DNA of 42,790 nucleotides from Saprospiraceae bacterium (GTDB taxonomy: Bacteria; Bacteroidota; Bacteroidia; Chitinophagales; Saprospiraceae): positions 1 to 42,790 of the forward strand of contig JALWSS010000174.1 of the NCBI GenBank assembly GCA_026993525.1, in the 5' to 3' direction. Shown here piece after piece: positions 9,301 through 16,379 of this stretch. The notes beneath the pieces are model-generated. The model was not told the origin of the DNA. It saw only the letters and a program-made list of their open reading frames with translations, and did not search any database. The stretch's first letter is position 1, and every line of letters begins with the position of its first letter. The position numbers were made by a program, and so were the translations under genes.

Positions 9301-9485
9301 GCGGCTTCACCCTGGGCGTCGCCAAAAACCAGGTGGCCATCCACCTCCCTGTGGTCAATTCCACCAATGTCAAAGACCTCTACAATGGCAGCGGCCGCGA
9401 TACCTTCTGGAAGCGCATCACCTTCCAGTTTGACCTGGCCCGCATGAACCCGTGGAGGATGGTGGAGAATCTGACGTCTTTTTGA
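6399..9485 (+). CDS. M1 family metallopeptidase with C-terminal outer-membrane barrel-like region
   Basis: 1028 aa (an in-frame ATG at 6405 is an equally good start). Signal peptide 1-22. The M1 aminopeptidase core occupies about 25-540: GAGMEYP exopeptidase motif, zinc site HEVGH (368-372) and third ligand E391 after exactly 18 residues (HAWMDEGINSF). The enzyme should remove N-terminal residues from peptides. From about 620 to the end the sequence changes to repeated amphipathic beta strands rich in aromatics (RLAGLYGTASGY, YMATVEYRHF, ITFQFDL), and the protein ends in phenylalanine, as expected of a BAM-inserted beta barrel. This suggests an outer-membrane-anchored peptidase. Convergent with the FGE protein at 9701, with a repeat-filled gap between. 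Confidence 0.92.
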   Translation: MTMKPILTVVFTALLAFSLSSQNGAYWQQQVDYRISVSLDDTRHLLSGSIEMDYHNNSPDTLREIWMHLWGNAFSRPETAFGRQKLRNGSTSFYFAEAKKRGGYSGLDFKVEGQTIQWETQKKDPDIALLKLTEPLPPGGSISISTPFELKIPASFSRLGHVGTSYQMTQWYPKPAVYDRKGWHPMPYLDMGEFYSEFGNYEVSITLPDNYVVGATGVLRSEEEKAFLKKKVEETEALLKGGFPDTDSFPPSAPAMKTIRYTAENVHDFAWFADKRFHVLKGQVTLPSGKKVDTWAMFTNHQADMWTSAVSYINRAVASYSDWVGEYPWPHATAVQSALSAGAGMEYPMITVIGNAGSDEDLDQVITHEVGHNWFYGILATNERDHAWMDEGINSFYEYRYTTEFQGSRVVEALPAFLVNATDADLYELAYLYTARRRLDQAPDTPSDDFEMVNYGTASYIKTGSAFGHLEGWLGRAEFDAAMQEYFRQWQFRHPYPEDLQAVLEQHTGKDLDWFFDGYLFSNAHYDYAIGAAERKNGKWLLTLCNRGEITGPVPVTAFAGGKTVETRWYEGFTGCRDVEFPDGDFDKFRIDAEHRTLDVYRKNNSFQPGKLLPKLEPFNLRLAGVFEDSRNTSLNVFPLIGGNRYDGFMAGLVLHNGLLPARHFNYRLAGLYGTASGYTPYMATVEYRHFPKAEKWREIAFGLSAKSFTRNVFTNLNGPEGPVDVDRQYRRLVPYLRAEWQRSPKDKLRQTLQYRMLRIGDEELQFAQDSTGYFLGTEFGNRNVHELSWSLRNEKAINPWSLKLTFEQSSYEDFFGKDQHYLRSSLEWISAYTFDRGRSLNFRLFIGGFPDNSMRQRGLIAPGAWNLTAQGFNDYRYDDLYFGRSETGGFLSQQISPREGGMKVALGSPFSEGRSNDFIIAVNLSSDLPRDLPGKLPLRPYFDLGYYSDQRPISSKLTFEDQLWWQGGFTLGVAKNQVAIHLPVVNSTNVKDLYNGSGRDTFWKRITFQFDLARMNPWRMVENLTSF

Positions 9486-9700
9486 GTGGGGTAGAGTGTA
9501 GGGTTTGGGAGTGCTAGCTCTTTCATCCCTCATCCTGCCGGAGGCAGTCCCGAACTTGTTTCGGGATCATCCCTCATCCTGCCGGAGGCAGTCCCGAACT
9601 TGTTTCGGGATCATCCCTCATCCCTCATCCCTCATCCCTCATTCCTCATCCCTCCCCCGATGCCGATCCCGAAGAATTTCGGGATGGCACGGGGCATCCC
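9486..9700. repeat. Composite repeat region between convergent genes
   Basis: It starts with a G-rich segment (GGGGTAGAGTGTAGGGTTTGGG), passes through GCTAGCTCTTTCATCCC, and continues as CATCCCT heptamers. A perfect 44-base tandem duplication occupies 9524-9567 and 9568-9611; each copy contains CTGCC-GGA-GGCAG and TCCCGAAC..GTTTCGGGA hairpins. The same composite plan recurs twice after 42248. The tract runs into the stop codon of the minus-strand gene. Confidence 0.8.
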
Positions 9701-12700
9701 TCATCCCTCATCCCTGGCTACCCTGAAGCCGAGGTACACCTGCCGGAAGGAGGGGTCGTTGAAGCTGCGGGTGGCGAGGCGGCAGAAGTCGGCAGCGTTG
9801 AGGAAGGAGCCGCCGCGATACACCCTGCCCTTGCCGCTGGCAGGGCCTTGTGGGTCGGAGTCCGGGCTGTTGCGGTAGTAGTTTTCAAGGAACTGATCCC
9901 GGCACCATTCCCAGAGGTTGCCGGAGCAGTCGTAAAGGCCCAGTTCATTGGGGCGGAGACTGCCCACCGGTTGGGGCTGTTCCTTTGAATTGTTGATGTA
10001 AACAGCCACCTGGTCAATTTTTGGGGAACCTGCGTAAGGGTAATCACGGGATCTGTTGCCTCCCCTGGCTGCGTATTCCCATTCGGCCTCCGTTGGCAAG
10101 CGGAATTTTTGCCCGGTCTTTTCCGACAGCCATTGGCAGTACGCCACGGCGCCGTACCAGGTTACCCCACCTGCCGGGTAATCTTCATAACCGGCGTAGG
10201 GCCGGTAGATGTACTCCCCTTTGAAAAAGCGGAACTCGATACCCTGCTCGTGCTCCATCACCATGGGTTGACCTTTGTTGGGGCCCGAAACCACATTCAC
10301 GCTCCCATAGTCTTCCAGGAAAGCGGCAAATTCCTTGTTCGTCACCTCGTACTTTCCGATGTAAAAACTGCTGATCTTCACCTTGTGGGCGGGCTCTTCG
10401 GCGGGGTCGCAAGGGCCATCCCGGTTTTGTTTACAGCCCATCGAAAACTGTCCGCCCTGTACGAACACCATTTCCGGAACGGGCAGATCCCTGATATCCG
10501 GGATTTGGGTGTTTCCACCCTGGGGCAGGTCCGAGGCGCCGGGGTCCTGTTGTATGATGCGGCTTCCAAGCTCAGTTCCACCCGGGTTTTGCTGCACATT
10601 GCGCAGCGAAGATGGAGGCTGTTGGTTGAGGGATTCGAGCTCTACCGTCTTCAAGAGGCTTTTGAGGTTGGGATAGATGCCGGTGGTGTCGAAAAAGCGG
10701 CCGCCGGTCATTTCTTCTATTTGCTTCAGCAAAACGGCGGCGGAGTCGGTGGCCGTTTTTCTTCGGTTTTCATCGAAACCCGAGGCCGGCAAAGACTGGT
10801 AATAATAGACCAGCCCCTCACCGTGTTTGGCCAGCACCCTGAGCGATTCGGGCAACAGGCTGCCGGCGGCTTTGAAGCTTTGCAGCGCCGCATCGGCAAG
10901 GGAGGGTCCGGTGGGTGTACCCAGCCAGCCGTGCAGGTTCCAGGTGCCGATGTTGTAGTGGTAGGCGCCGAGGTTTTCACTGGCAGTCAGGTAGTTTGGA
11001 TTCAGGCTCAGGGCATGTTGCAGGGCCGTACGGGTTTGAGGTGGCGGGGCAATGGCGGGGGTTCCGTAGGTCATTGGCGAGAGCACTGTGCGGTTGCCGG
11101 CCCAGCGTTTCCAATCGTCCACTGCCTGGTTGTTGAGGATGACGGAGCTGTCGGCACTGCAACGCACTTTCAGAAAGCTAGCCGGCTTTTCGGTTTCCTG
11201 GCAGTTTTCGATTTTTCCTTCGGCAAACCCCGCCCATCGGGCCAGGCGCTCGCTGCCTGACAGGTTCCACATGAGCAGGAAGAGCATTGCGAAGGAGAAC
11301 AAGGTCAGCAACACATTTCGGAGCAGCCCCGGTTTGCGCTCCGGGCTGGCGGTTTGCGGCTGTTCCTGCGGCAGCATTTCCCGAAGGTACTCGTCAATCT
11401 TTGGTGGTGGTGGCGGCCCGGATTTGTCAAAGGCCTTTGATTGCATCATCCTGGACTTCAGTTCCCTGATCCGTTGTTCGCCCTGCGGGTCGAGGTACCT
11501 TTGAATGCTGTGGTTGAGTTGGGATTCTTCCCGCCTGCCCAGCAGTCCCAGGGCTTTCAGTTCCTGCACTTTTTTCAGCACTTCCGGGTTTTGGGGCTCC
11601 AGGGCGAAGTATTGCAGGGTGTGGATGAGCTGCCACTCCCGGTTGGCGTGGCTCCCTGCCACCAGGCCGGCCACAGCTTCCATTTCTTTTGTTATCGCCC
11701 TTCGGGCAATTTCTTCCACTTCCGGATAAAGGAACGCCAACAGCTCTTTGCGGAGGCGTTCGGGCATTTCACCTTTTTGCAGCCAGGGCACCCGGCTCAG
11801 GATGAGCAGGTTGTCGAAGGTGAGCAGGCCTTCATTTTGCCAGCGGGAAATTTCTTCGTCCATCGCCTTGCCGATGGCCAGGGTGACTGGCCACTCGGGC
11901 CTTGGATAAACGGCGAGGGCGCAAAACCACTGGAAGAGGTTGTCATTGCCTGAAAAGTAGCGTTGGCATTCCTCTGCTTTGCGCCAGTTGATGTAATTGG
12001 TGTCGGATTCGTACCGGTTTTCCAGCAGGCGTTCGCACCAACTGGCGTACAAAGGCTGGTCTTCGTTGAGAAAACCCCGCTCCATGAACCTGGCCAACCC
12101 GGCGATGCCCTCGCTGTCGCAGGGAAAGACCGGGAATAGCTCGTGCAGGGCGCCTTCTTTCCAGGTCCAGGAAATGACCGGTTGCGGGGTGAGCAGTATC
12201 CTGTATTTCCACTGGGAGAAGAATTCCTGGTCTTGCCTTTTCAACAAAGACCCAACGCCATTTTGCCGAAGGGAATGGGGGTCCGGCATGGCGTGCAGGT
12301 CACCCATGACGATGAGGCGGTGCTGCTGGTGCATCCGCCAAATTTGTATCCGGCTGAGGCCTTTCGGATGCCTTTCGTTCCAGAACCGGATGGGCTTTGT
12401 ATCATAGTAAAACACCTTTGCGTGCACTTCCCTTTCCCGAAGGAAATCAGCCAGGAAATCATACAGGCGGGTGAGGTGGTTGTCACGGCCGTTTTTGTCA
12501 ATCAGCACCAGGTAATCCGTTGGGAGGGTGCTCAGTTTGGTCACCAGGTTGGGGAAGCCGCCTTCGTTGATGGTTCGTTTGAGGCTGGTATCAACATCCA
12601 GTTCCCGGCGCAAGCCTTCCTGCCGGATTCGCAGCACATCGGCCAGGCGGTAGAGTTCCGTCGGCAGTCTGATGTATTGTTCCCTGGAGCGGAAGGGGAT

Positions 12701-13717
12701 GAGGTAGGGCGGCCGGTCCGGAGCGGCGTAGGGCCTGGCATCGGGAAGTGGAATTTCCGGTGTTTCTTCCTGCTTTTCCGGGCGGTGTTTTTTGGCGAGC
12801 GAAACAAGCATGCCCAGGGTCAGCAAAACAAGTGCGATCCAGGCTGCGTCACCGAAACTTACCACCGGTTTTACGCTGTCTTTTTTTAGTTGGAGGGCCG
12901 GCAGGGCAAGGGCTTGTGCCGCCACGTTCAGGTTGATGTTTTTGGTGCTGGCACAGGGCAGCTCTTCGCCCTGGCGCTCAGCTTTCAGCCTTACCAGATA
13001 CAGGTCGCCGGTCTCAAAGCGGTGGAAGGTTTTGGTGCCTTTTGCGGGGGCTGTTCCGTCGCCAAAATCCCAGGTGTATTCGACTTCTTTTTGCGGATTG
13101 CCGACTTCAAAAACCACTACCTTTCCGGGCAGGGTCTCTCCACTGATCAGCACCTCGTCAATTGCCGGAGGCGAAGGGCAGGTTACCTTCAGAGGTTTGG
13201 ACACAACGATGGCGGTATCGGCTGACAGCTCGCCTTTGTAAACCAGCCTGAGCGTTTTTTCGGCTGCGCCGACGGGTGGGCTCAGAACGAGTTTCAGGTC
13301 GAAGCTCTTGATGCTGTGTTCCGGTTTTCCCGTTTTCGCATCTGCGAGTTCCCAGTGAAGATTGGCGCTATCCGGCACCACCGACCGGTTGATGGCGGAT
13401 AGGGTGTCACCCAGGCTCACAGAGGCGGGCGCCTCAAAATCAACTACGGGTTTTGGGGGGACTGGAGTAAAAAACAGCTGCCATACACCCAGGCCTGCTA
13501 TGGCGAGTATCAAACCCGCTGCCAGGTTCCTGAACCAGACGGACTGCCAGAAAGGTGTTTTTTCTTCTTCATCTTCCGCGGCAATGTGCTGCTCCCACCA
13601 CTGGTCAAACAGCTCGTAAAAGCGCTCCTGCTCAGCCTTGCTGCGTACCAGGGCCGGACACAACAGGGTTTTCAGCTTTTGCGGTTGCCGGAGCTGGTGC
13701 TTCCCGACCGTTGCCAA
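9701..13717 (-). CDS. Giant membrane protein: CoxE-like N-terminus, PKD, vWA-like and C-terminal FGE (SUMF1/CLec-fold) domain
   Basis: 1338 aa from a TTG at 13717, but similarity-like coding continues upstream to about 13858. Order: CoxE-type helical segment (1-50, ending FYELFDQWW); TM1 63-83; PKD fold with YTWDFGDG (about 183-266); TM2 290-306; vWA-like Rossmann region 398-560, where the DxSxS MIDAS is replaced by DKNGRDN; a long helical region; TM3 800-818; TPR-like helices 890-1030; FGE-sulfatase domain 1080-1338 (MVFVQGGQFSMG, RLPTEAEWEYAARGG, GNLWEWCRDQ, RVYRGGSF, LGFRVAR). Positive residues after TM2 and before TM3 put vWA inside and PKD and FGE outside the cytosol. FGE-type catalytic cysteines after RGGS are absent, so it probably binds rather than oxidises a ligand. 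Last gene of an operon with MoxR. Stop codon lies in GGGATGA repeats. Function inferred: sensor/effector of a MoxR-vWA conflict system. Confidence 0.85.
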   Translation of the reverse strand: MATVGKHQLRQPQKLKTLLCPALVRSKAEQERFYELFDQWWEQHIAAEDEEEKTPFWQSVWFRNLAAGLILAIAGLGVWQLFFTPVPPKPVVDFEAPASVSLGDTLSAINRSVVPDSANLHWELADAKTGKPEHSIKSFDLKLVLSPPVGAAEKTLRLVYKGELSADTAIVVSKPLKVTCPSPPAIDEVLISGETLPGKVVVFEVGNPQKEVEYTWDFGDGTAPAKGTKTFHRFETGDLYLVRLKAERQGEELPCASTKNINLNVAAQALALPALQLKKDSVKPVVSFGDAAWIALVLLTLGMLVSLAKKHRPEKQEETPEIPLPDARPYAAPDRPPYLIPFRSREQYIRLPTELYRLADVLRIRQEGLRRELDVDTSLKRTINEGGFPNLVTKLSTLPTDYLVLIDKNGRDNHLTRLYDFLADFLREREVHAKVFYYDTKPIRFWNERHPKGLSRIQIWRMHQQHRLIVMGDLHAMPDPHSLRQNGVGSLLKRQDQEFFSQWKYRILLTPQPVISWTWKEGALHELFPVFPCDSEGIAGLARFMERGFLNEDQPLYASWCERLLENRYESDTNYINWRKAEECQRYFSGNDNLFQWFCALAVYPRPEWPVTLAIGKAMDEEISRWQNEGLLTFDNLLILSRVPWLQKGEMPERLRKELLAFLYPEVEEIARRAITKEMEAVAGLVAGSHANREWQLIHTLQYFALEPQNPEVLKKVQELKALGLLGRREESQLNHSIQRYLDPQGEQRIRELKSRMMQSKAFDKSGPPPPPKIDEYLREMLPQEQPQTASPERKPGLLRNVLLTLFSFAMLFLLMWNLSGSERLARWAGFAEGKIENCQETEKPASFLKVRCSADSSVILNNQAVDDWKRWAGNRTVLSPMTYGTPAIAPPPQTRTALQHALSLNPNYLTASENLGAYHYNIGTWNLHGWLGTPTGPSLADAALQSFKAAGSLLPESLRVLAKHGEGLVYYYQSLPASGFDENRRKTATDSAAVLLKQIEEMTGGRFFDTTGIYPNLKSLLKTVELESLNQQPPSSLRNVQQNPGGTELGSRIIQQDPGASDLPQGGNTQIPDIRDLPVPEMVFVQGGQFSMGCKQNRDGPCDPAEEPAHKVKISSFYIGKYEVTNKEFAAFLEDYGSVNVVSGPNKGQPMVMEHEQGIEFRFFKGEYIYRPYAGYEDYPAGGVTWYGAVAYCQWLSEKTGQKFRLPTEAEWEYAARGGNRSRDYPYAGSPKIDQVAVYINNSKEQPQPVGSLRPNELGLYDCSGNLWEWCRDQFLENYYRNSPDSDPQGPASGKGRVYRGGSFLNAADFCRLATRSFNDPSFRQVYLGFRVARDEG

Positions 13718-13858
13718 CAGGCGCAGGGTGCGCAGCCTGTCTGCGGTGCTGAGCCGAAAGCCTGCCAGCTCCAGCCGGTGCAGGAGGGTGTCGAGCGGGA
13801 AGTTGCTATTTGAGATGTGCTTGTTCGTAGTTTTCCGGATTTGAGGATGTATGATCAG
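13718..13858 (-). other. Probable N-terminal extension of the FGE protein with non-ATG start
   Basis: In frame with the downstream gene and free of stops, this stretch encodes FPLDTLLHRLELAGFRLS followed by TADRLRTLRLL, which resembles the start of CoxE/vWA proteins (LRxAGxxVS..D.L.AL). No ATG, GTG or TTG precedes it within reach. A CTG at 13858-13856 overlaps the MoxR stop codon as CTGA, mimicking the common ATGA coupling, and would give a protein of about 1385 aa. The alternative is a sequencing or assembly error that removed an ATG. Confidence 0.6.
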
Positions 13859-14799
13859 AACAGTTCCGAAACGGCCTCGAGGTCTTCCCTGGTTTTTACC
13901 AGAATGGAGAGGTTGTCCAGCATCATCCTGCGTTGCTTGTCGGCGGGGGCCTCCATGAATTTGTGCAGCTCCAATATGCGCAACCAGGCGATCAATTCAG
14001 CGGTGGCCGGTGCTTTCCTTACGGCTTTTTTGCGCACGGCATTGAAGCGCTCGATGAGCTTGTCGAGGGCCTGATCGGTGAAGCTGGTGCTGCCTCCCAG
14101 CTGCGTTTTTACAATGTCTCTCAACAAGTCTTCATCCGGGAATGGGATGTGGTAAAAAACACAGCGCCGAAGGAAAGGGTCGGGCAGGTTCTTTTCAGAG
14201 TTGCTGGTCATTATGACCAAAATTTGCCGCTCGGTGTCTTTCTCGATGCGGTAATTGTCCTGTTCTTTGATGGAAAAGCGGTAGTTCTCAATTTCATCGA
14301 GAATGTCGTTGGTAAAATCCCTTGGAGCCTTGTCTATTTCGTCAATCAACACCACAGAACTCCGGGGTGTATCCGGCAGTGGGGTGCTGAATTTGGTGCG
14401 GTCCACTTTGCCCGGATTTGTGTAGGCGATGGCTTTGCCGAGGGCTTGCAACTCGATGAAATCAGCTGTTTTGCGCTGGCTTTGCCCATCTGTTCCCTTC
14501 AGGTTGGCCGCCTGAAAATGCGATACGGCGTCGTAGGTGTAAAACAGGTCGCGGGCTGAGGAGGTGGTTTTGGTGTTGAAAATCAAAGGTGCATCGGCAA
14601 AAGCCCCGCCCGACTGCTCGGCCAGGTCCAACGCCACTTTGTAGGCAAGCTTTGTTTTGCCGGTGCCCGGCTCGCCGGTCAGCAGCAGGGGTTGCCGCAA
14701 GGCGATGGCCACCTCTACCGCATTTTTGAGCTCTTCGTGAAGGATGTAATCCTGCGCCCTGAATGGTTGTGCTACGGGGGGATAAAGTTTGATTTTCAT
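13855..14799 (-). CDS. MoxR-type AAA+ ATPase
   Basis: 314 aa. Walker A GEPGTGKT (42-49), Walker B VVLIDEID (149-156), sensor 1 asparagine in MTSNSEKNLPDPF (N200) and an RR pair (211-212) in the arginine-finger position give a complete, presumably active AAA+ core. The N-terminal LHEELKNAVEVAIALRQPLLLTG layout is typical of MoxR/RavA chaperone-like ATPases, which work with vWA-domain partners to remodel or activate target proteins. Here the partner should be the CoxE/vWA-bearing giant protein encoded immediately downstream, with overlapping coding sequence. Upstream, 28 bases away on the same strand, is the EAD-like gene. Cytosolic. Confidence 0.95.
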   Translation of the reverse strand: MKIKLYPPVAQPFRAQDYILHEELKNAVEVAIALRQPLLLTGEPGTGKTKLAYKVALDLAEQSGGAFADAPLIFNTKTTSSARDLFYTYDAVSHFQAANLKGTDGQSQRKTADFIELQALGKAIAYTNPGKVDRTKFSTPLPDTPRSSVVLIDEIDKAPRDFTNDILDEIENYRFSIKEQDNYRIEKDTERQILVIMTSNSEKNLPDPFLRRCVFYHIPFPDEDLLRDIVKTQLGGSTSFTDQALDKLIERFNAVRKKAVRKAPATAELIAWLRILELHKFMEAPADKQRRMMLDNLSILVKTREDLEAVSELF

Positions 14800-14827
14800 G
14801 GTGGATTATTGTGGATGAGGAGGATTA

Positions 14828-15982
14828 TTAAGGTTTATGGGGTTTATGGCCCCGATTTTTCATCGGGGATGGGGGGTAGGAAAGCACGCCGAGGTTGTAA
14901 TCGTCAATGAGTTTTTTGAGTTTGAGTTCTACATCTTCCATGTAGAACTCTTGTGCTTGTCCGAAGTGCTGTTCCCGGATGGCTTTGAGCCGGGAGGTGG
15001 TGGGGGCAATGAAACTGTACTTGCTGAACCACCTGGCCACATCTCTTTTAGCCACCATGTTCAGTTCCGGCAGTCCGGTCACCAGGTCGCTGCTGCGCAC
15101 CAATGCCCGCACTTCTGTTTCCACCGGGGAGTCGTCTTCCTCGTAAATGATGGCAAAGAAAAACAGCACAGCCGGGAATTCGTCTTTTAGTTCCGCTTCG
15201 CAAAATGAGTTAATGAACCAGCGGGTCACATCGGGGGTGATGCCGGGGTTCCAGTCGTATTCACTGATTGCGACGAAAACACACAGAAAGTCAGCCGGGC
15301 CAAGGCCCTTTACTTTCGGGCTTCGGCTCAGCAGCCAGTTGAGGTTCTTACTGGTGAGGGGGGCACTTTCATTGACGGGTACGTCAAGGCAGAGGAACAG
15401 GTTCTTCAGGATGTTTTGTTTGTAAACCTCCGGGTCGTTACTCACATCAAATCCCAACTCAACGGTCAGGGCATTGCATTGCGTTTCGAGTCCGGGGTTC
15501 AGATAATCCGCCAGTCGGCCTTCCAGGTCGTATGCTATCCGGTAGAACATGCCCCGATGGCTTTGAAGATCGAGGCCGTAAAGGAAGAAAAAGTGCTTGC
15601 GCTGTGCCCTGTTTTTGCCGAAGGCGATGGTGAATGCATCGCTGTGCTCTACCCGGTTGCAGGTGTAGCGGTGGTAGTCGTGCAGCAAAACTTTTGGGGC
15701 ATCGGCCGCAGCATCGGGCCTTTCGGAAGGTTTGAGGTCTGTGGGTTTCAGCCCGTCAATGATCATCAGCAAGGCCTGCCGCACCTGGTTTATCGTCAAA
15801 TCCGTATCCTCTTTTGATTGCAGGCCGTTGATCCAGTTTGTATTGGCCTCCCGGTAGCGCGACGCTTGCAACAAGACGGTATTGAAGACCGGGCTGTCGT
15901 TCAACAACAGCATTTTCAGCCGCTGGAAAAGCAACGGCATGTCTTCGGTCATGTCCTTGAGTTGTTTTTTGAGTTCGTTCAT
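14828..15982 (-). CDS. EAD11-like / inactive-STAND-like adaptor protein
   Basis: 384 aa, first gene of the MoxR operon. Residues about 20-80 (LKMLLLNDSPVFNTVLLQAS.., then NWINGL, then LTINQVRQALLMIIDGL) follow the pattern of effector-associated domain 11: a helix, a run of small-talk helices with RY.E.N and a final LL.IID.L. After a linker, CNRVEHSDAF (108-117) and HFFFLYGLDLQSHRGMFYRI (130-149) resemble the CDR..Q..F plus P-loop-position segment of STAND-like proteins, but GLDLQSHRG lacks the GK[ST] of a working P-loop, suggesting an NTP-inactive module. No signal peptide or TM. EAD domains mediate homotypic coupling of sensors and effectors in bacterial conflict systems; a matching EAD partner is not visible in the window. 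Domain calls are from pattern recognition only. Confidence 0.65.
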   Translation of the reverse strand: MNELKKQLKDMTEDMPLLFQRLKMLLLNDSPVFNTVLLQASRYREANTNWINGLQSKEDTDLTINQVRQALLMIIDGLKPTDLKPSERPDAAADAPKVLLHDYHRYTCNRVEHSDAFTIAFGKNRAQRKHFFFLYGLDLQSHRGMFYRIAYDLEGRLADYLNPGLETQCNALTVELGFDVSNDPEVYKQNILKNLFLCLDVPVNESAPLTSKNLNWLLSRSPKVKGLGPADFLCVFVAISEYDWNPGITPDVTRWFINSFCEAELKDEFPAVLFFFAIIYEEDDSPVETEVRALVRSSDLVTGLPELNMVAKRDVARWFSKYSFIAPTTSRLKAIREQHFGQAQEFYMEDVELKLKKLIDDYNLGVLSYPPSPMKNRGHKPHKP

Positions 15983-16379
15983 AGGCCGGGTTGACCAGCT
16001 TCAAAGGGAGTAAAGATAACGAATGAATATGTTTTACTATCTATTGATGTTCGCAGCCCGCGAGGCGCCGGTCAGTCAGGAAAATGGCGGGCTGTGTGGT
16101 CAGCTATAAAACAGAAGCAGTTAAAATCCGTTAATTTGCCCGAAGCTTGGCCGGGCCGGAGAACATTCTTTTCAAAAACGGTATTATTGCCAGCGTTTTT
16201 TTTGGCATGATGCTGTGAGTGAACGCCCTGGCGGGTCTGAATACCCGGGCCCTGGTCCAAGTGCCAAACCCTCCAACACTCAGAGAACAAGACCACAGCT
16301 TTAGGGCAGAGGTCGAATTGCCAGAGCGCCTATGCAACATGACCGCTCATCTTTTTTAACCACGGTAAAATCGTTTATT
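15983..16379. other. Divergent intergenic region, no gene recognised
   Basis: 397 bases between the MoxR operon and the S41 protease. A TATCTTTA box on the minus strand (complement of 16011-16018) is one base away from the Bacteroidota TAnnTTTG consensus and could serve the MoxR operon, with a short leader of about 20-25 bases. Short ORFs here have no protein-like features. No strong hairpin was seen. Confidence 0.4.

Noticed and set aside
9486-9700. CATCCCT heptamers as a CRISPR-like array
   Set aside because: Units are 7 bases with no spacers; the 44-base duplicate has no unique spacer either.
10109-11260. 383-codon plus-strand frame opposite the FGE protein
   Set aside because: Antisense shadow of the FGE/TPR coding region, with no recognisable motif.
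9701-15982. A diversity-generating retroelement inside the window
   Set aside because: No reverse transcriptase motifs (YxDD) in any frame and no AAC-rich template repeat matching the FGE end were seen; only the variable-region-like protein end is present.
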